From Minwuia sp. (GTDB taxonomy: Bacteria; Pseudomonadota; Alphaproteobacteria; Minwuiales; Minwuiaceae), in assembly GCA_029213165.1 (NCBI GenBank), contig JARGNO010000003.1:31307-95306 (forward strand): a DNA stretch of 64,000 nt, written 5' to 3'. Within the stretch, counting starts at the first letter, position 1. Each line of letters starts with the position of its first letter. The notes below the pieces were generated by a model. The model saw only the letters and a list, made by a program, of their open reading frames with translations, ran no database searches and was not told the DNA's origin. This document shows, piece after piece, positions 56,871 through 64,000 of the stretch. The position numbers and the translations under genes were made by a program.

Positions 56871-58600
56871 GCTGCCTCATCCCGCTTGGAAACGGTGTCT
56901 GCCGGCGCCTCCTCAGGCTTCGGCTCCGGCGTTGCGCCGTGCTCGTATTCCTCCAGGAAGGACAGCAACTGCTCGCGGTAGAGGTAATAGTCCGGGTGCT
57001 CCAGCAGGGCCTTGCGGGTGCGGGGGCGCGGCAGGTCCACCTCCATGATCCGGCCAATCGTGGCGTTCGGCCCGTTGGTCATCATCACCACGCGGTCTGC
57101 GAGCAGGATCGCCTCATCCACGTCATGCGTGACGCAGATCGCCGTGACCTGGGTCCGCTTCCAGACATCCATCAGGACTTCCTGCAGTTCCCAGCGTGTC
57201 AGGCTGTCCAGCATCCCGAAGGGTTCATCCAGCAGCAGCAACTTCGGCGAAAGGGCGAAGGCACGCGCGATCCCGACGCGCTGTTTCATGCCGTTGGAGA
57301 GATCGGCTGCCAGCCGGTCCATGGAATCCCCCAGACCGACACGGGCAAGGTAGTACTCGACGATGTCCGACCGCTCCGCAGCCGTGGCATTGGGGAACAC
57401 CCTGTCCACGCCGATGGAGACATTCTCCCGCGCCGTCATCCAGGGCATCAGGCTTGGTGCCTGAAACACCACCGCGCGCTCCGGCCCCGCACCCGAGATC
57501 TCGCGACCATCCAGCACCACACTGCCCGACGAGATCTCGTTCAGACCCGCGGTCATGGACAGAACCGTTGACTTGCCACAACCCGAATGCCCGATCAGGG
57601 AGATGAACTCCCCCTTGCGCATCTTCAGTTCGACGCCATCGACGACGGTCAGTGGCCCCTTCGGCGTCGGATAGACCTTCTTCAGGTTGATGAATTCGAG
57701 GAAGCGGTCCTCGCGCGGGCTTTCGGCAGCCTTCAGATAGGCTTCGGGCGGCAGGTCCTCGCCGCCCTGCTGCGTGATCGGGACGACATTGGGCAGGACA
57801 AGCGTGTCCTCGACATTCGCGCCACGTTCCAGGCCCACCCGCATCAGGTACTGCGTGATGTCAGCACGCAGACGCTTGAAACCGGCGTCATGGTTCATCG
57901 CCGTCCGCTCCCTGGGGCGCGGCAGGTCCACCCTGAACTCCGGTCCGAGTGTCGCGTTGGGGCCCGGGTTGAGCGGAATGATCCGGTCGGCGAGCAGGAT
58001 CGCCTCATCCACGTCATTGGTGATCAGCAGAACGGTCTTGCGGTCCTGCTGCCAGATGCGGGTGATCTCGTCCTGCAGATTGGCGCGGGTCAGCGCGTCC
58101 AGCGCCGAGAGCGGTTCGTCGAGCAGCAGGATTTCAGGACTCATGGCCAGGGCGCGCGCCACGGCAACCCGCTGGCGCATGCCACCGGAAAGCTCCGCAG
58201 GCTTGCGGTCGACGGCGTGCGACAGGCCCACCATGTCGATGTAGCGGGCAACCCGCGCCGCGCGTTCCGCCCTGCTCTCCGACGAGAAGACGGAGTCGAC
58301 GGCCAGCGCCACATTGCCCTCCACCGTCAGCCAGGGCATCAGCGAATAGCTCTGGAAGACGACGCCACGCTCCGGATCCGGACCCTTCACGCGCTTGCCC
58401 TTCAGCAGGATCTCGCCCGCATCCGGTTCGATCAGCCCGGCAATGGCGCTGATCAGTGTCGTCTTGCCGGAGCCGGAGAAGCCGACGATCGCAATGAACT
58501 CGCCCTCCTCAACCGCCAGATCGATGCCGTCCAGAACGATGGAGCGATCCACCCCGACGCCATACCCCTTAGTCAGTCCATTGAGTTCAAGAAATGCCAT
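56867..58600 (-). CDS. nitrate ABC transporter, fused double ATP-binding protein (NrtC/NrtD-like)
   Basis: Two complete NBDs: [38 protein letters not shown] and [38 protein letters not shown]. Confidence 0.93.
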   Translation of the reverse strand: MAFLELNGLTKGYGVGVDRSIVLDGIDLAVEEGEFIAIVGFSGSGKTTLISAIAGLIEPDAGEILLKGKRVKGPDPERGVVFQSYSLMPWLTVEGNVALAVDSVFSSESRAERAARVARYIDMVGLSHAVDRKPAELSGGMRQRVAVARALAMSPEILLLDEPLSALDALTRANLQDEITRIWQQDRKTVLLITNDVDEAILLADRIIPLNPGPNATLGPEFRVDLPRPRERTAMNHDAGFKRLRADITQYLMRVGLERGANVEDTLVLPNVVPITQQGGEDLPPEAYLKAAESPREDRFLEFINLKKVYPTPKGPLTVVDGVELKMRKGEFISLIGHSGCGKSTVLSMTAGLNEISSGSVVLDGREISGAGPERAVVFQAPSLMPWMTARENVSIGVDRVFPNATAAERSDIVEYYLARVGLGDSMDRLAADLSNGMKQRVGIARAFALSPKLLLLDEPFGMLDSLTRWELQEVLMDVWKRTQVTAICVTHDVDEAILLADRVVMMTNGPNATIGRIMEVDLPRPRTRKALLEHPDYYLYREQLLSFLEEYEHGATPEPKPEEAPADTVSKRDEAA

Positions 58601-58612
58601 GATCCGCCCCCC

Positions 58613-59698
58613 TCACCGCGTTGCCGAGTGGGTGAACATGGTCTGCAGCGCCAGCATCACGCGATCCAGCAGGAAGCCGATGATGCCGATGGTGAAGACC
58701 GCAACGAGGATCTTGGCGAGGGACGACGAGGAACCGTTCTGGAACTCGTCCCAGACGAACTTGCCCAGCCCCGGGTTCTGCGCCAGCATTTCCGCCGCAA
58801 TCAGCACCATCCAGCCAACACCGAGAGACAGGCGCAGTCCGGTGAAGATCAGCGGCATGGCAGAGGGCAGGACCAGTTTCACGATCTGCTTCGACCAGGA
58901 CAGTTGCAGCACCCGACCGACATTCATCAGGTCCTTGTCGATGGAGGCCACGCCATAGGCCGTATTGATCAGGGTCGGCCAGAGCGAACAGAGCATCACG
59001 GTTATCGCGGAGACCACGAAGGACTTCGGAAACAAGTCGCTGTTGCCGGCGTAGACCGCCGAGACGACCATCGTGACCAGCGGCAGCCAGGCCAGCGGCG
59101 AGACCGGCTTGAAGATCTGGATCAGCGGATTGACCCCGGCATTCACGGCCCGCGAAAGCCCGCAGACGATACCCAGCGGCACCGCCACGACGGTTGCCAG
59201 CAGAAAGCCGAAGCCGACCGTGACCAGGCTGGTCCATATCTGGTCGAGATAGGTCGGTGCGCCGGTGTAGTCGCGCCATTTGATGCGGTCCTGCTTGCCC
59301 TGCTCGGCAAGCTTCGCGTTCCGCTTCTCCTGTCGCTCCATGAACGCTGCTTCCTTGCCGCGTTCGCGCACATGGTCGGCGTAGAGGTTCTCCACCTGCT
59401 CCCAGACGCCCGCCGGACCAGGTATGGCCCCAAGCGAGGTATTCACCAGCGGCGCCGTCTGCGCCCAGACAAACAGGAACAGCAGGATACCCAGCACTGG
59501 CATGCCGAGACCGCGCCCCAGTTCCTTCATCTGATGACCGACCGGATCTCCGGCGGCGATCTTCAGCAAGGGCGTGACCCAGCCAAGTGCCAGCATGTTG
59601 AGGTAGGTGTCTGCCCGGCCAATCCAGGTGAACATCCGCTCAGTGCGGCGTTGCCTCGCTGCTTCGGCAGTGCTGTCAATATCGCTTGCGACGCTCAT
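58613..59698 (-). CDS. nrtB: nitrate ABC transporter permease
   Basis: FKPVSPLAWLPLVTMVVSAVYAG...FVVSAITVMLCSLWPTLINTAYGVASIDKDLMNVGRVLQLSWSKQIVKLVLPSAMPLIFTGLRLSLGVGWMVLIAAEML. Confidence 0.94.
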   Translation of the reverse strand: MSVASDIDSTAEAARQRRTERMFTWIGRADTYLNMLALGWVTPLLKIAAGDPVGHQMKELGRGLGMPVLGILLFLFVWAQTAPLVNTSLGAIPGPAGVWEQVENLYADHVRERGKEAAFMERQEKRNAKLAEQGKQDRIKWRDYTGAPTYLDQIWTSLVTVGFGFLLATVVAVPLGIVCGLSRAVNAGVNPLIQIFKPVSPLAWLPLVTMVVSAVYAGNSDLFPKSFVVSAITVMLCSLWPTLINTAYGVASIDKDLMNVGRVLQLSWSKQIVKLVLPSAMPLIFTGLRLSLGVGWMVLIAAEMLAQNPGLGKFVWDEFQNGSSSSLAKILVAVFTIGIIGFLLDRVMLALQTMFTHSATR

Positions 59699-59782
59699 GT
59701 TCTCTCGTCTCTCAAAAGGAGGGGCCGGAATGGTTGACCGGCAGGGGCGCAGCGACCGGTGCCGCACCCCGGGCGCCCCCCC

Positions 59783-59801
59783 CCGGCGGGCCACCCGCCG
59801 G
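59783..59801 (-). other. strong intercistronic hairpin immediately after the nrtA stop
   Basis: CCGGCGGG-CCA-CCCGCCGG, 8-bp perfect stem, in the nrtA-nrtB gap. Confidence 0.7.
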
Positions 59802-59803
59802 TT

Positions 59804-61207
59804 TCAGCCGTCAACCACGCTGCTGCCTTCGACCTTCTCGGAACCCTTCAGGCCGATCGGGAACTGCTCCAGATAGGCGTTGGGCTTGCGGCCATCGAAG
59901 GTGATGCCATCGATGAACTCGGTCTGGGCAGGCTTGAAACCATCGGTATCCCAGGGGAAGTCCGCCTTGTCAGCCAGACCTTCCTCCACCAGCAACTTCG
60001 CGGCGGAGAGATAGATGTCCGGGCGGTAGACCTTGGCCGCGACGTCCTTGTACCAGGCATCCGACTTGCCATCGGTGATCTGGCCCCAGCGGCGCATCTG
60101 GCTGAGATACCAGATCGCATCGGAGTAGTAGGGGTAGGTCGCGAAGTAGCGGAAGAAGACGTTGAAGTCGGGGACGTCGCGCTTGTCACCCTTCTCGTAC
60201 TCGAAGGTTCCGGTCATCGAGTTGGCGATGACCTCCCGGTCGGCCCCGACATATTCGGAACGGGACAGGATATCGACCGCTTCAGGCCGGTTGGCATTGT
60301 TGTTCTCGTCCAGCCACATGGCGGCGCGGATCAGTGCCTTGGTTACCGCCACGGCCGTGTTGGGATACTTCTCAGCGAATTCGGCGGTGATCCCGAAGAC
60401 CTTTTCGGGATTGTCCTTCCAGATCTCGTAGTCGGTGATGACCGGAACACCGATCCCCTTGAACACGGCCTGCTGGTTCCACGGCTCGCCCACGCAGTAG
60501 CCGTGGATGGTGCCGGCCTCCAGCGTTGCCGGCATCTGCGGCGGCGGCGTCACGGACAGCAGCACATCCGCCTGGATCTGCCCCGTGATGTTCTCACCGG
60601 AATAATAGCCGGGATGCAGGCCACCAGCGGCCAGCCAGTAGCGCAATTCATAGTTGTGGGTCGAGACGGGGAAGACCATGCCCATCTTGAAGGCCTTGCC
60701 ATCATTGCGGAAACGGTCGACGACGGGCTTCAGGTAGTCGGCCTTGATCGGATGCACGGGCCTGCCGTCCGCCTGCAAGGGAATGTTGGGCTTCATCTCC
60801 GCCCAGACCTCGTTCGACACGGTGATGCCGTTGCCGTTCAGATCCATGGAGAACGGAGTGATGATATGCGCCTCGGTACCGAAACCGATGGTCGCGGCCA
60901 GCGGCTGACCGGCCAGCATGTGGGCGCCATCCAGTTCGCCGGTGATCACCCGATCCAGCAGAACCTTCCAGTTCGCCTGCGGCTCCAGCGAGACGAAGAG
61001 TCCCTCATCCTCGAAGTAACCCTTCTCGTAGGCGATGGCGAGCGGCGCCATGTCGGTCAGCTTGATGAAACCGAAGGTGAGTTCGTCCTTCTCGACATCC
61101 AGCATCTCGGCCTGCGAGATACCGGGTGCGCCAATGCCTGCGATGGCGAAGGCGGCCAGTGCCACGAATGCACCATCTCTGATGCGACTGAGCAGTGAAT
61201 GGGTCAC
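59804..61207 (-). CDS. nrtA: nitrate ABC transporter substrate-binding protein
   Basis: GTG start 61207; signal peptide [89 protein letters not shown]. Confidence 0.94.
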   Translation of the reverse strand: MTHSLLSRIRDGAFVALAAFAIAGIGAPGISQAEMLDVEKDELTFGFIKLTDMAPLAIAYEKGYFEDEGLFVSLEPQANWKVLLDRVITGELDGAHMLAGQPLAATIGFGTEAHIITPFSMDLNGNGITVSNEVWAEMKPNIPLQADGRPVHPIKADYLKPVVDRFRNDGKAFKMGMVFPVSTHNYELRYWLAAGGLHPGYYSGENITGQIQADVLLSVTPPPQMPATLEAGTIHGYCVGEPWNQQAVFKGIGVPVITDYEIWKDNPEKVFGITAEFAEKYPNTAVAVTKALIRAAMWLDENNNANRPEAVDILSRSEYVGADREVIANSMTGTFEYEKGDKRDVPDFNVFFRYFATYPYYSDAIWYLSQMRRWGQITDGKSDAWYKDVAAKVYRPDIYLSAAKLLVEEGLADKADFPWDTDGFKPAQTEFIDGITFDGRKPNAYLEQFPIGLKGSEKVEGSSVVDG

Positions 61208-61275
61208 GTCCCTCTGTCTCCCTCTGTCCCGGATCCGGTTGCGCCGGACCCTCCGCCCGGTCATCGACCAGGCAC

Positions 61276-61333
61276 AAAAAAAGCCGCCCACCTTTTCCGG
61301 CCCCGCTGGATGCGGTTCCTTCAAGGTGGCGGC
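61276..61333 (-). terminator. intrinsic terminator (attenuator) in the nrtA leader
   Basis: Minus strand GCCGCC-ACCTT...AAGGT-GGGCGGC followed by TTTTTTT. Confidence 0.88.
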
Positions 61334-61341
61334 CTTGCCAC
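61326..61341 (-). promoter_or_regulatory. ANTAR-type P2 hairpin (nrtA leader)
   Basis: Minus strand GTGGC-AAGGCC-GCCAC; hexaloop with A at position 1 and G at position 4; overlaps the 5' arm of the terminator. Confidence 0.82.
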
Positions 61342-61373
61342 GGACGACCCGTCAATGGATCGCTATGTTTCGG

Positions 61374-61391
61374 GACACCGTCGTTGGCGTC
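61374..61391 (-). promoter_or_regulatory. ANTAR-type P1 hairpin (nrtA leader)
   Basis: Minus strand GACGCC-AACGAC-GGTGTC; 6-bp stem (one G.U) and hexaloop with A1 and G4. Confidence 0.78.
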
Positions 61392-61405
61392 TTGCCCCTG
61401 TCCTA

Positions 61406-61421
61406 TTCAAGCCCTGTGCCA
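61406..61421 (-). promoter_or_regulatory. sigma54-like promoter for the nrtA operon
   Basis: Minus strand TGGCACAgggcTTGAA versus consensus TGGCACG-N4-TTGCW; expected TSS near 61395, just 5' of P1. Confidence 0.6.
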
Positions 61422-61542
61422 GAGCAGATTTTCATTTTTTATTATCCAATTCAATTGATTAGGATGCTGATTGAAAAATGGCCAAATCAGATATTCGCTC
61501 GATTCTTGTGCATCGCGGCAAATTTTTTGTGCAACTGCTGCT

Positions 61543-62736
61543 TCAGCGAACAGTGGGTCGAAGCTCACCGAGATAGCGGCGGACATTGTCCGGATCGAAG
61601 TAGTGGCCATCCATCAACGGGGCATGATCACGCCCATTCACACCGGCCGGAAACCCGGCAGCACCGGCCAGGAGGTCGGCGCGATAGACTTCGCCAACCA
61701 TCTGCACGGCCTGTTCGCTGTAATCGACCTGTCCCCACCGCATCATCTGGCTCAACACCCAGGTTGCCGCATCCGCATCGGGCAGGTTCATCCGCCCGCC
61801 ACCGAAGCGCAGGAAATCCGGGGCCTGCCGGATGGTCCCGTCCGGGTGGATCACAAGGTTGCCGGTCAGCGCCCGGCGCAGGATGCGCACGGGCGCGCCG
61901 ACATGCGCCTCATCCGCAAGCAGGCTCACCAGATCATCGCGATTTGCCGGGTCCTGACACCATTCCGCGCCCGCATGAAGTGCCCGCAGCAATCGCCGCA
62001 GCAGATCCGGATGACGTTCCGTCCAGACCTTGCGGGCACCAAGCACCTTCTCCGGCGCATCGGGCCAGATGTCGTGTTTCAGCGCCACGATCGCGGCCAG
62101 TCCCGCATCGACCGCCAGACTTCCCCAGGGTTCGCCGACACAGAAACCATCGACCTGCCCGGCGCGCAGGCTGTCCACCATCATCGACGGCGGAATGACG
62201 ACAATGCGCACATCCGTATCCGGGTCGATGCCGGAAGCCGCAAGCCAGTAGCGCAACTCGTAATTGTGGCTGGAGAACGGGAAGACCATGGCCAGCACCA
62301 GCGGCGCCTCGCCAGCCGCCGCGCGCTGTCTGATCAGGTCGCGCAGGGCCAGGCCGGCAGCCAGCGGGCCGTCCCGCCAGCCCTGCCCTGTCCCGTCGAG
62401 TCCTGCAAAAAGGCCACGACTGAGCGCGATGACATTGCCACCCCGTCCGAATGCAAAACTCGCGACCGTCGGCACCTTCAGATGATTGATGCCCAGGGAC
62501 GCGGCAAGCGGCATCCCCGCCAGCATCTGCGCAACATCCAGGTGACCGACGTTGATGCGGTCGCGGATGCTGGCCCAGGACGGTTGTCGCAGCAGGCGAA
62601 GATCGATGGCCTCCGCCGCCGCCATGCCGCGCCGCGCCGCGACGATCAGCGGTGCCGCGTCCACCAGCGGCAGGAAGCCCGCACGCACGACTTCGTGGCC
62701 ATCGCGGCCCCTATCCATGTTCATGTCGATTTCCAC
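61543..62736 (-). CDS. nasS: NasS-like nitrate-binding sensor (NrtA paralog without signal peptide)
   Basis: VRAGFLPLVDAAPLIVAARRGMAAAEAIDLRLLRQPSWASIRDRINVGHLDVAQMLAGMPLAASLG; adjacent to an ANTAR regulator. Confidence 0.88.
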   Translation of the reverse strand: MEIDMNMDRGRDGHEVVRAGFLPLVDAAPLIVAARRGMAAAEAIDLRLLRQPSWASIRDRINVGHLDVAQMLAGMPLAASLGINHLKVPTVASFAFGRGGNVIALSRGLFAGLDGTGQGWRDGPLAAGLALRDLIRQRAAAGEAPLVLAMVFPFSSHNYELRYWLAASGIDPDTDVRIVVIPPSMMVDSLRAGQVDGFCVGEPWGSLAVDAGLAAIVALKHDIWPDAPEKVLGARKVWTERHPDLLRRLLRALHAGAEWCQDPANRDDLVSLLADEAHVGAPVRILRRALTGNLVIHPDGTIRQAPDFLRFGGGRMNLPDADAATWVLSQMMRWGQVDYSEQAVQMVGEVYRADLLAGAAGFPAGVNGRDHAPLMDGHYFDPDNVRRYLGELRPTVR

Positions 62737-62810
62737 GCACGGAGTTCATCGTTCACATCTCCCGCACAGGGCCACGACCGACGTGGTCCGCCGCCCAGGT
62801 AGGTTTCCGG

Positions 62811-62828
62811 TCGCGCTCCGTTGCGCAA
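62811..62828 (-). promoter_or_regulatory. ANTAR-type P2-like hairpin between nasT and nasS
   Basis: Minus strand TTGCGC-AACGGA-GCGCGA; hexaloop with A1 and G4. Confidence 0.6.
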
Positions 62829-62838
62829 TCTGTCCTCC

Positions 62839-62856
62839 GGTCTCGCCATTGAGACC
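62839..62856 (-). promoter_or_regulatory. ANTAR-type P1-like hairpin between nasT and nasS
   Basis: Minus strand GGTCTC-AATGGC-GAGACC; 6-bp perfect stem and hexaloop with A1 and G4. Confidence 0.65.
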
Positions 62857-62878
62857 CATCTTTCCGCCACCGGCCCGG

Positions 62879-63466
62879 TCAGGCAAGCAACTCGGCCGCT
62901 GTCACCACGCTTCGGGCAATATCGGCAATCTTCTTCTTCTCGTTCATCGCGGTGCGGCGCAGCAGGCCATAGGCGGCCGGTTCATCGACCCCCTTGCTGC
63001 GCATCAGGATGCCTTTCGCACGCTCGATGATCTTGCGGTCCTCCAGTGCGCCCCGCGTCTCCTCCAGTTCCGCACGCAGGCGGGAGAAGGCGTTGAAGCG
63101 GCTGATCGCCATGTCGACGATGGACCGGACACGCGACTGCACCAGACCATCGACGATGTAGGCGGACACGCCCGCCTCAATGGCCTGGTCGATCATGGCC
63201 CGGTCGGAATGGTCCACGAACATGGCAATCGGGCGACGCACGTCACGGCTGACCTGGAACATCTGTTCCAGCACGTCACGGCTGTGATCCTCCAGATCGA
63301 TCACGATCACATCGGGGTCCATGGCGAAGATCCGGCGCTGCAGATCGAAGGTATCCGTGATCAGGTGCGCATCCACCTCCCCCGCGCCCGTCAGCCCGTC
63401 CACCAGAATGGCCGCACGGACGGGATTGCTGTCGATTACCGCGACTTTGAGAGCTTCTTTTTGCAT
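62879..63466 (-). CDS. nasT: ANTAR-domain response regulator / antiterminator
   Basis: Receiver-like KVAVIDSNPVRAAILVDGL...DVIVIDLEDHSRDVLEQM plus ANTAR LEDRKIIERAKGILMRSKGVDEPAAYGLLRRTAMNEKKKIADIARSVV. Confidence 0.93.
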   Translation of the reverse strand: MQKEALKVAVIDSNPVRAAILVDGLTGAGEVDAHLITDTFDLQRRIFAMDPDVIVIDLEDHSRDVLEQMFQVSRDVRRPIAMFVDHSDRAMIDQAIEAGVSAYIVDGLVQSRVRSIVDMAISRFNAFSRLRAELEETRGALEDRKIIERAKGILMRSKGVDEPAAYGLLRRTAMNEKKKIADIARSVVTAAELLA

Positions 63467-63611
63467 TGCAGCAAAAGAATGACGCAGCGCACAACAATCC
63501 GTCAAGGCGTTTGCAGCGCACAAGCCTCGCGCGAAAGCCGACGACGCTGTGAACCAGCATCGATCCGACCAGTCTTCCCAAGGCCGATGCAATACCCGAT
63601 TGTTTCTTATT

Positions 63612-63630
63612 GCAACTGACTCTCAATAGC
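63612..63630 (+). promoter_or_regulatory. iron-box (Fur/Irr-type) candidate
   Basis: GCAACTGACTCTCAATAGC matches 15/19 of GCAAATGATTCTCATTTGC by eye; upstream of a heme monooxygenase-like gene. Confidence 0.5.
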
Positions 63631-63749
63631 ATATAAACGGGGTGGTTCACTCCTCCGGCGCACATGGCCAGAGGGAACGTCGAAATGGCCCCATGCTGGA
63701 ACCTACGAGACACTTCACGGCAGCGGGCCAAGGCAACAATGAGGTTGGG

Positions 63750-64000
63750 ATGTATATCGCGATGAACAGGTTCCGGATCGTGCCGGGCCAGGAAAAAGCC
63801 TTTGAACAGGTCTGGGAAGAAAGGGATTCCCAGCTCACCGAGGTGCCGGGATTCATGGCCTTTCACCTGCTGAAGGGACCAAAGGCGGACGACCACACGC
63901 TGTATTCATCACATACCATGTGGACGAACGAGGACGCGTTCGAGGCATGGACCCGGTCGGAGGCGTTTCGGCAGGCGCATCAGGGTGCCGGTGACCGCAA
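63750..64000 (+). CDS. heme-degrading monooxygenase / ABM-family protein (HmuQ/HmuD/IsdG-like), truncated by window edge
   Basis: MYIAMNRFRIVPGQEKAFEQVWEERDSQLTEVPGFMAFHLLKGPKADDHTLYSSHTMWTNEDAFEAWTRSEAFRQAHQGAGDRK; in-frame upstream ATG at 63693 also possible. Confidence 0.8.
   Translation, partial: MYIAMNRFRIVPGQEKAFEQVWEERDSQLTEVPGFMAFHLLKGPKADDHTLYSSHTMWTNEDAFEAWTRSEAFRQAHQGAGDR

Noticed and set aside
61386-61396. Alternative hairpin GGC-AAGAC-GCC in the nrtA leader as ANTAR P1
   Set aside because: Only a 3-bp stem and a 5-nt loop; the overlapping GACGCC-AACGAC-GGTGTC fits the hexaloop A1/G4 rule much better.
62772-62786. CCACG-TCGGT-CGTGG hairpin in the nasT-nasS gap as a classic terminator
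   Set aside because: No following T-run; discussed only as part of a competing structure.
1-64000. CRISPR arrays, rRNA, tRNA, insertion sequences
   Set aside because: No regularly spaced repeats, cloverleaf genes, rRNA segments or transposase motifs were recognised by reading; a tRNAscan/Infernal/ISfinder run would be needed to exclude them fully.

Overview
64 kb of GC-rich chromosome, probably alphaproteobacterial (Rhodospirillales-like; inferred from gene content only). No rRNA, tRNA, CRISPR array or transposase was recognised. Blocks: (1) about 1-10.3 kb, acyl-CoA/branched-acid catabolism (FAD oxidoreductase, enoyl-CoA hydratase, HMG-CoA lyase, acyl-CoA dehydrogenase, MaoC, MmgE/PrpD, NDP-forming acyl-CoA synthetase, DsbA-like isomerase, bicupin, hotdog protein); (2) 10.3-19.5 kb, housekeeping genes (orphan histidine kinase, mcl1-type lyase, xerD, an exported protein of unknown function, aroK, aroB, CorC-like); (3) 19.6-48.9 kb, a large surface-polysaccharide locus with a divergent RfaH/NusG-like gene and EPS-type MarR regulator at one end and a carbamoyltransferase at the other. 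It encodes galE, gmd, Wzm/Wzt, many glycosyltransferases, a Wzy-like membrane protein, and a predicted acetamidino-sugar module: two WbpG-like amidotransferases, one HisH/HisF pair and WbpB/D/E-like enzymes; (4) 48.9-63.5 kb, a nitrate-assimilation operon on the minus strand (nasT, nasS, nrtA, nrtB, fused nrtCD, tandem-GAF gene, nirB, nirD, nasA, cysG); (5) an iron-box-preceded heme-degrading-monooxygenase-like gene truncated at the right edge. Most interesting signals: two separate ANTAR-type tandem-hexaloop RNA leaders (upstream of nrtA with an overlapping intrinsic terminator and a sigma54-like promoter, and between nasT and nasS); the double WbpG/single HisHF amidine module with a HisF that has lost its catalytic Asp11 and a WbpG paralog that has lost most Zn-ligand cysteines; and a control region between the RfaH-like and MarR genes with a 25-bp repeated operator-like motif and an ops-like element.
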